Origin: Stomoxys calcitrans
Taxonomy: Eukaryota > Arthropoda > Insecta > Diptera > Muscidae
Length of the DNA stretch: 64,000 bases
Assembly: GCF_963082655.1 (NCBI RefSeq)
Contig: NC_081555.1
Span: forward strand, 24,169,291 to 24,233,290
Direction of reading: 5' to 3'
The translations under genes and the position numbers were made by a program. Under the pieces are notes generated by a model that saw nothing but the letters and a program-made list of their open reading frames with translations, was not told the origin of the DNA and made no database searches. Below, piece after piece: positions 54,993 through 64,000 of the stretch. Numbering within the stretch: position 1 is the stretch's first letter; each line of letters opens with the position of its first letter.

Positions 54993-57215
54993 TTATTTTT
55001 TGGCAACCCAATATATAAAACTAATCCAATGTCGGTAAGTAGCCCTTTTCTGCAACACATCTTCAAGCTTTTGCATTGTATACAAAATCAGTCAATGATA
55101 TTTTGATTGCCTTGCGTAGACCCTGATTTCGAATGAACTCAAACTCTTTACATCTGCTGAGCTGCTAAAACACTAATGCAAAAAAATATTTATTTTGGAA
55201 ACTATTCTTCACATACAAACAAATCTAAACTTTGTTCGCCACCAAAGTATTAAAGTAAATTTTGTCTACAATATAGTTGACTATTTTATAGATTTTTTAT
55301 TTCTAGTCCATGACTCTAAGCGCACATCTGCTTACAATTACTGGCCTCGTAATTACCTTTAATTTTTATTTTCTTATTGTTTCACTGTTTTATTTTTTTA
55401 TTTCAATACAATAATCCCCTTTACAAATATCCGCCATTGTGACATTAAATCAATCATTTATGTAGAATAATCTGCCTAGCCATAGTCACTATTGTCACTG
55501 TTTGCGAAAATTTGTGCAAATTTTTGACATTTTGTAAAAACCACAAAAGATTCATTAATTGTGGTATTGACAATTGAAACTTTATCTTTGTTTAGGACAC
55601 GTTGATTATCGATTATCTTGTGATTGTGAATAACAGACAACATTGCAACACCCAAAGTTTCGACAATGAGGGAGCTGTATACAGCTGATATCAATGGTAA
55701 ACAAAAGATAATTGATGAATAGGAAGAGAACCTTAATTTTAATGTTTGCAAAAAGAGGAAAAAAGTCACGTTGACTATTTTGTATGATCACAAATAGTTT
55801 TGGGATGGAGGAAATTTCGCAACTCGGCTTCAGCTACAAATTCTAATATCAATGCCAATTTCCGCGACAATCGTTCATTATTCAAGCATAGCACCCCATA
55901 AAAAGTTAACATCCGATCCGACTTCTTGAGCACCTGGAGTAGAAGCATTCAACATTGTATTTATTTGCATTTTAAAATATTTTATTACTTGCCAAAAGTA
56001 AACTGGGGCACTGGCCAACAATCCATCAACGCCTTATCTTTATTGAAAAAAAAAAACATTCCCGCCATCTCGAATATCTTTCTCCAAAAGTTATTTAATT
56101 AAAATTCAAGATAAGAAATTGCATTCCTAGTAATGTGAATATGGTACTTTGCCACCTCTTCCTCTTGATTTCAATGCAGTTAATGATTCATAATTTTGCA
56201 AATTCGCCAAATATTTATAGATCACCATAAAAGTAGTTAACCACTTCTCCTACTGATTCATAGATAACGTCCGTTGTCTGTCTAGCAACGACACAATTAT
56301 CTTCTTTTGTTTCTGTGTCTAAATGGACGGATTTGGTTATATACCTTCACTATGAATATCAAGAGGAAGGAAGAGCCGAGTTTAAAGACAAAATAGGGAA
56401 AAAGTGCATAATAAACCATTTTGTGGCTTGTGCTATAAGCCAAGGGAGCTGGGTCCACAACACTTTTGAGTGATTCAACGGCAGCTTTTAATATGACAAT
56501 GATAATGATGGTGAGGATCGTCATCATCATCAAGTTTGTGAACATAATAGACGAGACGATACCACTCTATCCTAGCTTATTATTGTATATAAAATTGAAT
56601 ATTTAACCATATTTATAAACCACAATACGAAACGAAACAAACCATAGCCATAGGAGTACTCAATGAGGCAACCAATGACACCGGAAACTCGTGACTAGCA
56701 TTTGTGACCACCATTCAACAAACGACAGCAACAACAACACTATTGCCACCCGCCTTTACTATCATTAATAATGGGAGTCCCATTACCAGACCCCTAACTT
56801 CTTTTCCTTCCTCTTGTTTTTTCTTTCTCTCCATTATAGACCAAGTTATTGGAACATTAGACTTTAAATGGTAGAACTAGTAAACCTAAAAACCGTAAAC
56901 CTAAATGATGTTCTTCATATGATTGGTTAAGTTAAAGTTTCCTATACCCGTGGAACTTGAAAAAACAATGGTGACATTTCTTCTTTGGTCTTTTTTGCTT
57001 TCTTCTACAATTCTGTGGCGACATTATAGGAAATCTCAGAACTAAAGAAACAAAACCTAAATACTTATGAAACCACAATGGCAAAAGAATGTTAGAAATC
57101 TAGGAATTCCAGTTAGTTCATTACGTCTGAGGACGGGGATATCTACAGGGTGGCTTCAAATGATCAATAACAGCATAGTGTGGTGTTCAAAAAAATTTAT
57201 ATGCGGAGGAAGTAG
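54993..57215. other. AT-rich non-coding DNA
   Basis: No gene was recognised. A solitary TACAGGGTGGCT (57144-57155) matches the MITE terminus at 49.36 kb. CATCATCATC-type low complexity lies near 56500-56530. Confidence 0.45.
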
Positions 57216-57219
57216 GTAA

Positions 57220-57745
57220 ATTATAAGTTGTATGAGTTTAGATTAGACCTGGAAACCTCAAATCCGGGGATCGATTTATATGGGAGCTATATCTGTTTAT
57301 AGATAGATTCGGATCTTATTAGGCATGGATGTTGGAAGTTATAACACAAGTCTTTGTTCCAAATTTCACCCAATTCAGGTGAAAATTGAGGCTTCTAAGG
57401 GCTAAAGAAGTCAAATCCGGGGATCGGTTTATATGAGAGCTATATCTGTTTATAGACCGATTCGGATCAAACTTGGCATGGATGTTGGAAGTCGTAATTC
57501 AAGTCTTTGTTTCAAATTTTAGCCAAATCGAATGATCATTAAGGCTTCTAAGAGCTCAAGAAGTCAAATCCGGGGATCGGTTTCTATGGTAGCTATATCT
57601 TTTCATAAATAGATTTGGATCATACATGGCGTGGATGTTGGAAGTAATAACGCAAGTCTTTGTTTTCTAGAAGAAGCCAAGAAGTTTGGCTTCTAAGGTC
57701 CCAAGAAGTTCGATATATATAGTAATGGATGTATCAGGTAACTTC
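57220..57745 (+). mobile_element. mini-me-like fragment, 153-bp units
   Basis: CCGGGGATCG(G)TTTATATG recurs with landmarks at 57271, 57424 and 57577, exactly 153 bp apart, with GACCGATTCGGATC, GGCATGGATGTTGGAAGT and AAGTCTTTGTT in each. Termini are absent. Confidence 0.8.
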
Positions 57746-58039
57746 TTTACTGTAATAATTTTCAAATTAAAATAAACTCTTCCAACAAAATTTGTAAAAA
57801 AAAAATTTTAAAACATGCCTAAAATAATCAAAACAAGTAACAGGCAAACATAAAAACAGAATACATTTTTTCAGCAGATTTTTGTACATAATACAGCAGA
57901 TTTTGTTTGCTGATTTAGCTGACCGAAATGTTTGATTATACAGCAGCCCTATGTTTGCTGAAACAGTAGTAATGCCTGCCTTTCCATTTTCAGCGGACAA
58001 AAACTGCAGGTTTAGCAAACATTTCGGTTGAGTGTATAG

Positions 58040-58790
58040 CTAAGATATAATGTCATAACGACGACTGGCATAAATGTCTTGTCAGACAGCCAGGCAGCAG
58101 TCAAATCCCTGGAGAACGTATTTCTTATATCAAAAACTGCTGTCGACAGTGGCAGATTTCTCAACGAGATGGCTGAACAGTTCAAAATTCACCTGTTCTG
58201 GATGCCGGGGTACAGAGATAACCCTGGGAATTGTAGAGCAGACGAGCTTGCAAAACTCCCTCGGAAATCTGTAGGTATACCCCTAGCGACATGTAAGCTA
58301 AGTCTTTAGGATCAGACAACGAATGACAGATGGTCAGAAAAGGTGGGTTGTGACCATTCCAAAATTATGTGGCCTAATATAAACTTGAAGAAACCTACCG
58401 CCCTGATGTCGCTGGCTGGAACAGATGTTGCATTCATTGTGTCCATCATGACAAGTCACTATCTGATCGGAAAACATGCTGACAGACTAAAGGTGGCAAG
58501 TAACGACTGCGTCAGGAACTGTGAAGACGTCAAGGAAGAAGAGCCTATAAAACATCCGCACTGGAAGTCAGAAGGAGTTCCACTTTAGGTTTTCATTTAT
58601 TTGAGAACTTGTTTGATTTAGCGGATGTGAACATTTGCAAGTTGTTTGGCTTTTTTAAGCGATGTGTTTGGTTCAACAGTAGAAATTAAAAGGCATATTT
58701 CTTCCCCTATGGTATCACAATGGCCCGAAACATCTAAGTGAGCCCGATTGCAGACTGCCACTTAAACCTAACCTAACCTACTACCAGATC
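58040..58790 (+). pseudogene. RNase H-type LINE 3' end
   Basis: LSDSQAAVKSLENVFL (catalytic Asp), FLNEMAEQFKIHLFWMPGYRDNPGNCRADELAKL, then PLATCKLSL, a frameshift, TNDRWSEKVGCDHSKIMWPNI, and a zinc motif with lost Cys/His (CVRNCEDVKEEEPIKHP). The 3' end is CTTAAACCTAACCTAACC near 58780. Same family as 9.8, 24.9, 25.9, 37.9 and 38.9 kb. Confidence 0.85.
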
Positions 58791-58799
58791 CCTCTAGAC

Positions 58800-58919
58800 G
58801 CAACCCAACCAAGTTACAGATTTAGTGGATTTGGATATTTAGTAAACCAATTAGGACGAAGATACAACAACCATATAAGATTATAGATAATCGCTGTATA
58901 CCGCCAGTATGTACATGAC
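58800..58919 (-). pseudogene. Older LINE, part 3' of the Jockey insertion
   Basis: Minus strand from 58919: ACTGGCGGTATACAGCGATTATC and TATAATCTTATATGG align with the thumb region GGGTATATACTGCAGTTGTC...TATAATGCTATATGG of the 37.9-38.7 kb fragment (YTAVVRPI-type). It continues the element cut at 63753. Confidence 0.6.
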
Positions 58920-58930
58920 ATACGGTGTAT
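58920..58930. repeat. Target-site duplication (Jockey), 3' side
   Basis: ATACGGTGTAT, identical to 63753-63763. Confidence 0.85.
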
Positions 58931-58948
58931 TTTTTTTTTTTTTTTTAA
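58931..58948 (-). repeat. Poly-A tail of the Jockey element
   Basis: Eighteen T on the plus strand, directly abutting the target duplication. Confidence 0.9.
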
Positions 58949-59096
58949 TGCAGTTTTATTACGACTGAGTTTGCACTCATCTAGTAATTTAATGTTAACA
59001 ATACATATTCAATACTAGAATAGTTAACCTAGTATATAACATTTTAATGAGAAGTAGTTCAATAACTATACTCTAATTGTGTACAATCAAGGGAGT

Positions 59097-61769
59097 TTAT
59101 GTGGCTAAATCTAAGGGTAAAGTTCTTTGAAGTCGCCTTGTGCTGGAATAGTTGCTGACAATATTGTTCAAGTCACTGTTTATATGACTTTGTAGCTTGA
59201 GGACATGTTTTTGTGCGTTGATATGAATTTCTTCAGCGATGGTTTTTACTCCCAAGTCCCGATGCAGGTCATTGTTGCGTATGAACCAAGGGGCGTTTAC
59301 CATAGTACGTAGTATTTTATTTTGGGTCTTCTGTATAATATCCACCTCCTTCTTTGCAGCACAGCCCCACAGCTGTATGCCGTAACACCATATAGGTTTA
59401 ATTGTTTGATTGTAAATCAGCAGTTTATTTTTAAGTGATATTCTACTATCCACTAATATCCAGTATACTTGACTGAATTTCATTTTAACTTCTTTGTTCT
59501 TTATCTTCACATGTTCTTTCCATTTTAGTTTTGTATCTAGGGTCATGCCAAGATATTTTGCCTTATTCACGAAAGGTACCACAGTGCCATTTAGATAAAG
59601 TGGAGTTTGAAGTATCTGTTTATTTGTAAACACAATGTGCGTTGATTTACTTTCGTTTAAATGCATTCTCCATTTTTTCATCCAGCTTAAAATACTGGAA
59701 AGAATAACTTGGAGCTTGTTTGTGGCTTCTTTTTCAGTGTCCGCAGTGGTGAGGACCGCCGTATCATCAGCAAAGGTTGCAATGGTTGCATCAGGAGATG
59801 TTGGAATATCTCTCGTATATAAGAGGTATAGTATTGGGCCTAAGACACTCCCTTGTGGGACACCAGCTCGAATTGGCCTCAGATTTGAGTATTGGGTTTC
59901 AATTTTTACTCGAAAGTGGCGATGGGTTAAGTAGGAAGCCAGAATTTGATAATACTCATGTGGTAGATCATTATGTAGTTTGCACAAAAGCCCTTCATGC
60001 CAGACCTTATCAAATGCTTGCCCAACATCCAAAAATACTGTTGAACAAACGCGCTTATCTTCAATAGCTTTTTCTGCTACATCTACGATGCGGTGAACCT
60101 GTTGAATGGTTGAATGTGCAGTTCGAAATCCAAATTGATGGCTTGGGATGAGACGTCTATTTGTTATTAGTGGTACAAGTCTCTTTAAGAGCAGTTTTTC
60201 GAATATTTTCGACATAACAGGTAGCAGAGATATAGGCCGATATGAGGTTATTTGATGGTCTGGTTTGCCAGGTTTCGGGATTATAATAATTTCGGCTACT
60301 TTCCATTCTAGTGGAACATACTGCAGTCGGAAACATGCGTTTATAATAAATAATAGATTTTTTAGAGCTGTAGCTGGAAGCTTTTTAAATATCTGTCCTG
60401 TTATTAAATCGTAACCAGGCGCTTTTTTAGCACTTATATCTTTTGCTATTACATTCTCCAACTCCCTTAGTGTGGCTGGTTTGATTGTGAGATGGTCCGA
60501 TTTTTGGGTTTTGCTGGTACCTTCGTTATTAGATCTGTCTTCCAGTGGTTTAAATATATTATAGAAATGATCTGCAAATAATTCAGCTTTTTCATCAGCT
60601 TTACGAATCCATGTTCCATCGACGTTTTTGATTGGAGGCATTTTTGGTGAAGCTTGGTTGAATTGCTTCGTTGCTTTCCACAAACTGTAGTTGGTTGCTT
60701 TGGTTGAAGACAAGTTTTCTAGGTGCGACGACATAGTTTTATTTTTAGATTCACTTGTTAATTTCTTAAGATCATTAACAAGACGGTTTAAGGCGGCTTT
60801 ATTTTCTGCCGTCCTTTCTCTTTGCCACTTCTTTCGTGCTTTTCTTTTCTTTGATAATAAAATTCTTATTTCTTTCGGAAACGTAGGCGTATGATATATT
60901 TTATTCAAATTTTGGGTAGGAGTACTTTCCCATGCAGAAATTTGAATGGCTTCAATAAATTTCGCTAGCTCTTCATCAATTTGGGCTTCTGTCTTGAGAC
61001 TGGTATTTAAATGTATTTTCTCCGATAAAGTATATTTGAAAAAGTGCCAGTTTGTTTTTTTGTTTATAAGAAAATTTGGAGGATCCATTTCAATGGCGCT
61101 GTCACTTACAGTCAGTATTACAGCAGAATGATCAGATGATGATAACGCTTCTGAGTTTTCAATAAACACATAATTTTTAGGTATATTTTTTATGATGAAA
61201 AAATCAATCAAGTCAGGTATAAGATTTCCGTTCGAAGGCCAATACGTTGGTTTGTTTCCCGAATATATCTCGCATTTAAGAGATCTACATGCTTTGTATA
61301 GTTCACATCCCTTTGGAGAAGTGAGTCTTGAACCCCAGACTTTATTTTTGGCATTAAAATCGCCACCCATCACGAAATGGTTGTTACATTTTTTCAATAT
61401 TTCTATATACTGTTCACTTTTAATATTGTGCCTTGGAGGAGAATATAGTGCGCAAATTTTGAAATAGTTGTTGTGTTTAAGTTGAACCGATACGCACGCT
61501 ATTTGAAACATGACGTCCTCAATCTTTTGCTCCTCTTGATGTTTGATATTTTCTTTTATTATGACCGAAGCTCCTCCCCTGGGTTTTAAGGAAGGATGAA
61601 AGGCGTTATAGATCTTATAACCTTTGATAGTTGCAAACGAGTTTTTAATTAAATGGCTCTCTGATATGAGTAGTATATCAATTTTTTCATCATATAGAAA
61701 ACATTCAATTTCATTTAATCGGCGCAATAAACCATTGCAATTCCATGTAGCGATTCGTAGCATAGCCAT
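59097..61769 (-). CDS. ORF2: endonuclease/reverse transcriptase (Jockey clade)
   Basis: 890 residues, close to the usual ~900. It nicks the target DNA and primes reverse transcription of the element's RNA there. The N-terminal AP-type endonuclease (1-220) shows TWNCNGL (10-13), SESH (37-39), GGDFNAKN (135-142), a PDLIDFFI block near 187 and SSDHSA (211-216). The RT shows SYRPISLLP (509-517), FLDVGQAFDKVW (579-590), RAGVPQGSVLGP (634-645) and the catalytic FADD (666-669). VGQAFD replaces the commoner VAQAFD, leaving the Asp intact. A C-terminal LGV-TIAEEI...QKHVLKLQSH tail is typical of the clade; there is no RNase H. Its ATG overlaps the ORF1 stop (TAATG), so translation probably depends on ORF1. 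No frameshift or stop: potentially active. Confidence 0.97.
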   Translation of the reverse strand: MAMLRIATWNCNGLLRRLNEIECFLYDEKIDILLISESHLIKNSFATIKGYKIYNAFHPSLKPRGGASVIIKENIKHQEEQKIEDVMFQIACVSVQLKHNNYFKICALYSPPRHNIKSEQYIEILKKCNNHFVMGGDFNAKNKVWGSRLTSPKGCELYKACRSLKCEIYSGNKPTYWPSNGNLIPDLIDFFIIKNIPKNYVFIENSEALSSSDHSAVILTVSDSAIEMDPPNFLINKKTNWHFFKYTLSEKIHLNTSLKTEAQIDEELAKFIEAIQISAWESTPTQNLNKIYHTPTFPKEIRILLSKKRKARKKWQRERTAENKAALNRLVNDLKKLTSESKNKTMSSHLENLSSTKATNYSLWKATKQFNQASPKMPPIKNVDGTWIRKADEKAELFADHFYNIFKPLEDRSNNEGTSKTQKSDHLTIKPATLRELENVIAKDISAKKAPGYDLITGQIFKKLPATALKNLLFIINACFRLQYVPLEWKVAEIIIIPKPGKPDHQITSYRPISLLPVMSKIFEKLLLKRLVPLITNRRLIPSHQFGFRTAHSTIQQVHRIVDVAEKAIEDKRVCSTVFLDVGQAFDKVWHEGLLCKLHNDLPHEYYQILASYLTHRHFRVKIETQYSNLRPIRAGVPQGSVLGPILYLLYTRDIPTSPDATIATFADDTAVLTTADTEKEATNKLQVILSSILSWMKKWRMHLNESKSTHIVFTNKQILQTPLYLNGTVVPFVNKAKYLGMTLDTKLKWKEHVKIKNKEVKMKFSQVYWILVDSRISLKNKLLIYNQTIKPIWCYGIQLWGCAAKKEVDIIQKTQNKILRTMVNAPWFIRNNDLHRDLGVKTIAEEIHINAQKHVLKLQSHINSDLNNIVSNYSSTRRLQRTLPLDLAT

Positions 61770-63307
61770 TATTGTGGATTAGAATTAATTGAATTAACGA
61801 CTATAGCGTTTAATTTATCAATCAATTTTTCACTCAGCTTAGCTTGGAAATCTAAGCGTTGATTAATTTTTTCCATGTTTTTCAATATTACACCCAGTAT
61901 TGTTGGGGTTTCTTCATAAGAAGCATTCAAATTTTTGGCGTCTAATACACCAGAGTAGCTCTTTGTTTGAGAGATTTGGCGACTTGTAGCTTGCACTGAC
62001 TGCTGCAATGTTTGTTGGTTGGATGTTTGAATTTGTAATTGTATCGGATTTTGGAGTACTTGCTGGTTTGCTCCGTTATTTGAGACGAGAGGTTCCACAT
62101 TATGTTTATTTGTATGGATATCTTTGACGGATCGAGATTTATTTCTGAGTTTTTGAAGCTCTTTTGCAACTTCACAACCTCTATAACTGGCAGGATGATT
62201 ACCTTTGCAGTTAATGCATTTAGGAACTATAGATTTTGGCATTTCGCAATTTTCTGTGTCATGTTTTCCTGCACATTTTACACATCTTGCTTCCCTCTGG
62301 CAATAGCTTTTGGTGTGATTGAAGCCTTGACAGCGTTTACACTGGGGTATTAGTTTTGTTTGAGGTCTTACTGCTTCAATTTTAACTTTTATTTTAAGGA
62401 TATTTGTTATTTTAAAGATTTCATCTATATTGTCGTCTTTATGGAAAGTTACTCGGAAAATAGGAAGATTTCTGTATCGATAGGAACTGCTATTTTCTAC
62501 TCGTTCTTTCTTTAAAAGGTTGACGGCATCTAAAGGTTTAAAGCCCTTTTCTTGAAGATCTTGCATTATATCTTCCTTTGTACAAGTGTGGTGGAGACCA
62601 CGTATAATGACCTTATTTGGCCTTTCGTTTTTATTTTCGTATGTGAACCATTCAGTTTTCATTGTGTTCAATGTTTGTGACAAGTTTCTGTAATCAGTAG
62701 GTGAATTCGTGTTAATCTTCCATACATTATTGTTCAAAGCTGTGATTGTGAAATCATGTACTTGAGCAGATTTAATTAATTTCTTAATCTCTTCAAAACT
62801 TGTAATGCCAACAATATTTATAGGGGGCGGTTTATCTGCCCTACCATCTTTTGTTTCGGATCTCTCGATATTATTTTCTTTTTCTATTTGTGTTTGCTGT
62901 GATTCGCTGGTGTTATCTTTTTTAGTTTTGGATTTGTTCCTCTTACTTCTTTGAACAATCCAGTTTGTCTCTCTTTCCAATTCTTCTTCATCAGTTACAT
63001 ACTGATGAACTAAACCACGTTCGACTATAGATTCGTCTTGGGCTTGGTTTTGTGGTCTATCAGTATATTGGACAGTATTTACCATATCATTAGCGTCCAT
63101 GAATTGACTATCTTTTTTATTTAAAAGTTGTTCTTTTAGAACTATATTCTCTTGCTTTATATTTTGCAATTCAGCAAGTATGCAATCAATAGTGTGCTGC
63201 ATTTCATGTATTTGCTGCTTTAGCATGATATTCTCATTTTGAATTATTTGGATTCGGTTTCCTCTAAAAGGAGTCCCCCCGCCTGGAGGCGGGTTATTTA
63301 AATCCAT
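61769..63307 (-). CDS. ORF1: gag-like RNA-binding protein with zinc knuckles
   Basis: 512 residues. LINE ORF1 proteins bind the element RNA to form the retrotransposition particle. The N-terminus is Pro/Gly-rich (NNPPPGGG); residues about 18-65 carry Ile/Leu heptads that predict a coiled coil for oligomerisation. A Lys/Glu-rich linker follows, then a domain at about 170-320 of the type that precedes the knuckles in insect gag proteins (KVIIRGLHHTCTKEDI). Three knuckles are complete: C323-C336 (CX2CX4HX4C), C342-C354 (CX2CX3HX4C) and C364-C378 (CX2CX3HX6C), the classical Jockey-clade set. The tail is Gln/Asn-rich. The first ATG is 445 bases from the 5' end. Its TAA stop shares one base with the ORF2 start. 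Confidence 0.95.
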   Translation of the reverse strand: MDLNNPPPGGGTPFRGNRIQIIQNENIMLKQQIHEMQHTIDCILAELQNIKQENIVLKEQLLNKKDSQFMDANDMVNTVQYTDRPQNQAQDESIVERGLVHQYVTDEEELERETNWIVQRSKRNKSKTKKDNTSESQQTQIEKENNIERSETKDGRADKPPPINIVGITSFEEIKKLIKSAQVHDFTITALNNNVWKINTNSPTDYRNLSQTLNTMKTEWFTYENKNERPNKVIIRGLHHTCTKEDIMQDLQEKGFKPLDAVNLLKKERVENSSSYRYRNLPIFRVTFHKDDNIDEIFKITNILKIKVKIEAVRPQTKLIPQCKRCQGFNHTKSYCQREARCVKCAGKHDTENCEMPKSIVPKCINCKGNHPASYRGCEVAKELQKLRNKSRSVKDIHTNKHNVEPLVSNNGANQQVLQNPIQLQIQTSNQQTLQQSVQATSRQISQTKSYSGVLDAKNLNASYEETPTILGVILKNMEKINQRLDFQAKLSEKLIDKLNAIVVNSINSNPQ

Positions 63308-63752
63308 TTAAATTTTCAAATATAAAGACCGTTAATAACAGGGTGACAAGATGATGTAAATAACAAGTAGTAATGAACACCACCACAATTACTGTACCCA
63401 ATAAATCTGGCAACACCGTTCCACATCACAACGTGTGACGAGATCAGCTGCTGTTTGTTTTGTTTTCTGATCACAAAGGACAGATATAGTTTATTTTGAG
63501 TTGTTTTTAAGATAAATTTGTGTAAATTTGTCTATTATAACACTTTATTTTTAAAGTTTTTGGCAAAAATATCGCCTTTTAAGCTCGCCGGGCACAATCC
63601 GGACGTTCACAGAATGCCGAATGCACACCACCACGAACGGGCGAATATTTTGGAAATAGTTCCTGAGGCTTTGGTAAGTCCTTTTTATGCATAAACTTGT
63701 ACACACACGGAGCGGTTTGATATCACGTCCACTTAGTACAATGCACAGTGGT
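63308..63752 (-). other. 5' UTR of the Jockey element
   Basis: It lies between the 5' end and ORF1. It includes the internal promoter element and a run GCCGGGCACAATCCGGACGTTC on the plus strand; short upstream frames are present but none is protein-like. Confidence 0.7.
63724..63730 (-). promoter_or_regulatory. Internal downstream promoter element GGACGTG
   Basis: On the minus strand GGACGTG lies about 23-29 bases inside the predicted 5' end. Jockey-type LINEs of flies use a TATA-less internal Pol II promoter with an RGACGTG element at roughly this position, so the copy probably retains its promoter. The exact first base is uncertain by a few bases because the target duplication boundary is not independently known. 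Confidence 0.6.
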
Positions 63753-63895
63753 ATACGGTGTATGACACGCGGTTTAAACTCCCCAACTTTAACAATGACT
63801 GACTTGCAGGTGTAAATGGCAAGGGTTGCATTGTTCGCCCTCTCCAAAATATTGAATTTGATTTTCCATTCTATACTATTTTGTTGCAGAAATTA
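63753..63895 (-). pseudogene. Older LINE, part 5' of the Jockey insertion
   Basis: Minus strand: ILERANNATLAIYTCKS...KVGEFKPRVIHRI aligns with the 38.45-38.70 kb stretch (ILERAKKG..., LTKV-GL-PRAIHW-like). It then stops at the target duplication ATACACCGTAT (minus strand) and resumes at 58919. The 5' limit is unclear. Confidence 0.7.
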
Positions 63896-64000
63896 AAGTT
63901 TAATATTTTTAGCGTATAATTGATTTTCATATTCATCTACTAATTTTTTTCTTCTTTATCTATTTCTGACTTTTAATCTTACAAAAAACAGAAAATACTC

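Larger units (their letters stand above)
58931..63752 (-). mobile_element. Full-length Jockey-clade non-LTR retrotransposon
   Basis: A 4.8-kb element read on the minus strand: 5' UTR of about 445 bases, ORF1, ORF2, a short 3' UTR and an 18-A tail (the T run at 58931-58948). An 11-bp direct repeat ATACGGTGTAT flanks it, at 58920-58930 and 63753-63763. Both ORFs are uninterrupted. Jockey-clade LINEs encode a zinc-knuckle ORF1 protein and an endonuclease/RT ORF2 protein and lack RNase H, as here. Intact frames, poly-A and a perfect target duplication indicate recent insertion. It interrupts an older RNase H-type LINE lying in the same orientation. Confidence 0.95.

Overview
The window looks like repeat-rich, AT-rich euchromatic or intronic DNA from a higher (calyptrate/muscid-like) dipteran. 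The reasons are: a mini-me/DINE-1-type repeat family with its (GTCY)n microsatellite and conserved core, Jockey-clade and RNase H-bearing non-LTR retrotransposons, Tc1/mariner and hAT-type elements, and a host exon ending in a canonical insect splice donor. The organism call is inference from repeat families; no single-copy marker gene was recognised. Most of the 64 kb is mobile-element debris of several ages. Only one convincing host coding region was found.

Layout. 0-15 kb: AT-rich DNA carrying about thirty dispersed or loosely tandem copies of an 11-mer, GTTGGGCGCCA, which equals the 3' end (with CCA) of insect tRNA-Lys and, on the other strand, the primer-binding site used by gypsy-like retroelements. 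Almost all copies from 2.3 to 11.3 kb lie in one orientation and all from 12.7 to 14.8 kb in the other. This block also holds a SINE, a dead mariner, a mini-me copy and an internally deleted LINE RNase H fragment. 15-19 kb: a possible TATA/small-ORF region and a moderately GC-richer set of nested tandem repeats. 20.5-23.1 kb (minus): a 2.5 kb exon for a Ser/Thr/Asn-rich protein with one ordered block near its C-terminal end; it runs into a perfect GTATGT donor and must continue below 20.5 kb. 24.5-26.4 kb: a duplicated composite of LINE endonuclease (plus) and LINE 3' end (minus), the two copies separated by a hAT-like MITE. 28-30.5 kb and 35.4-37.9 kb: mini-me-type elements built from 153-bp tandem units. 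38-49.6 kb: fragments of several LINE families, a fold-back mariner, a SINE and a TIR-MITE. 51.9-54.3 kb: a nest of four insertions, two of them with readable target-site duplications. 58.9-63.75 kb (minus): an intact, full-length Jockey-clade retrotransposon (both ORFs open, poly-A tail, 11-bp target-site duplication) inserted into an older RNase H-type LINE.

How the parts relate. The Jockey element is the only apparently autonomous transposon. Its ORF1 (zinc-knuckle RNA-binding protein) and ORF2 (endonuclease plus reverse transcriptase) overlap at TAATG, suggesting coupled translation. The SINE copies, mini-me copies, MITEs and LINE fragments lack coding capacity and would depend on enzymes from elsewhere. 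The strongest candidates for something undescribed are the oriented tRNA-Lys-3'-end/PBS-like array at 2.3-14.8 kb, and the strict 153-bp period plus covarying terminal hairpin shared by diverged mini-me subfamilies.
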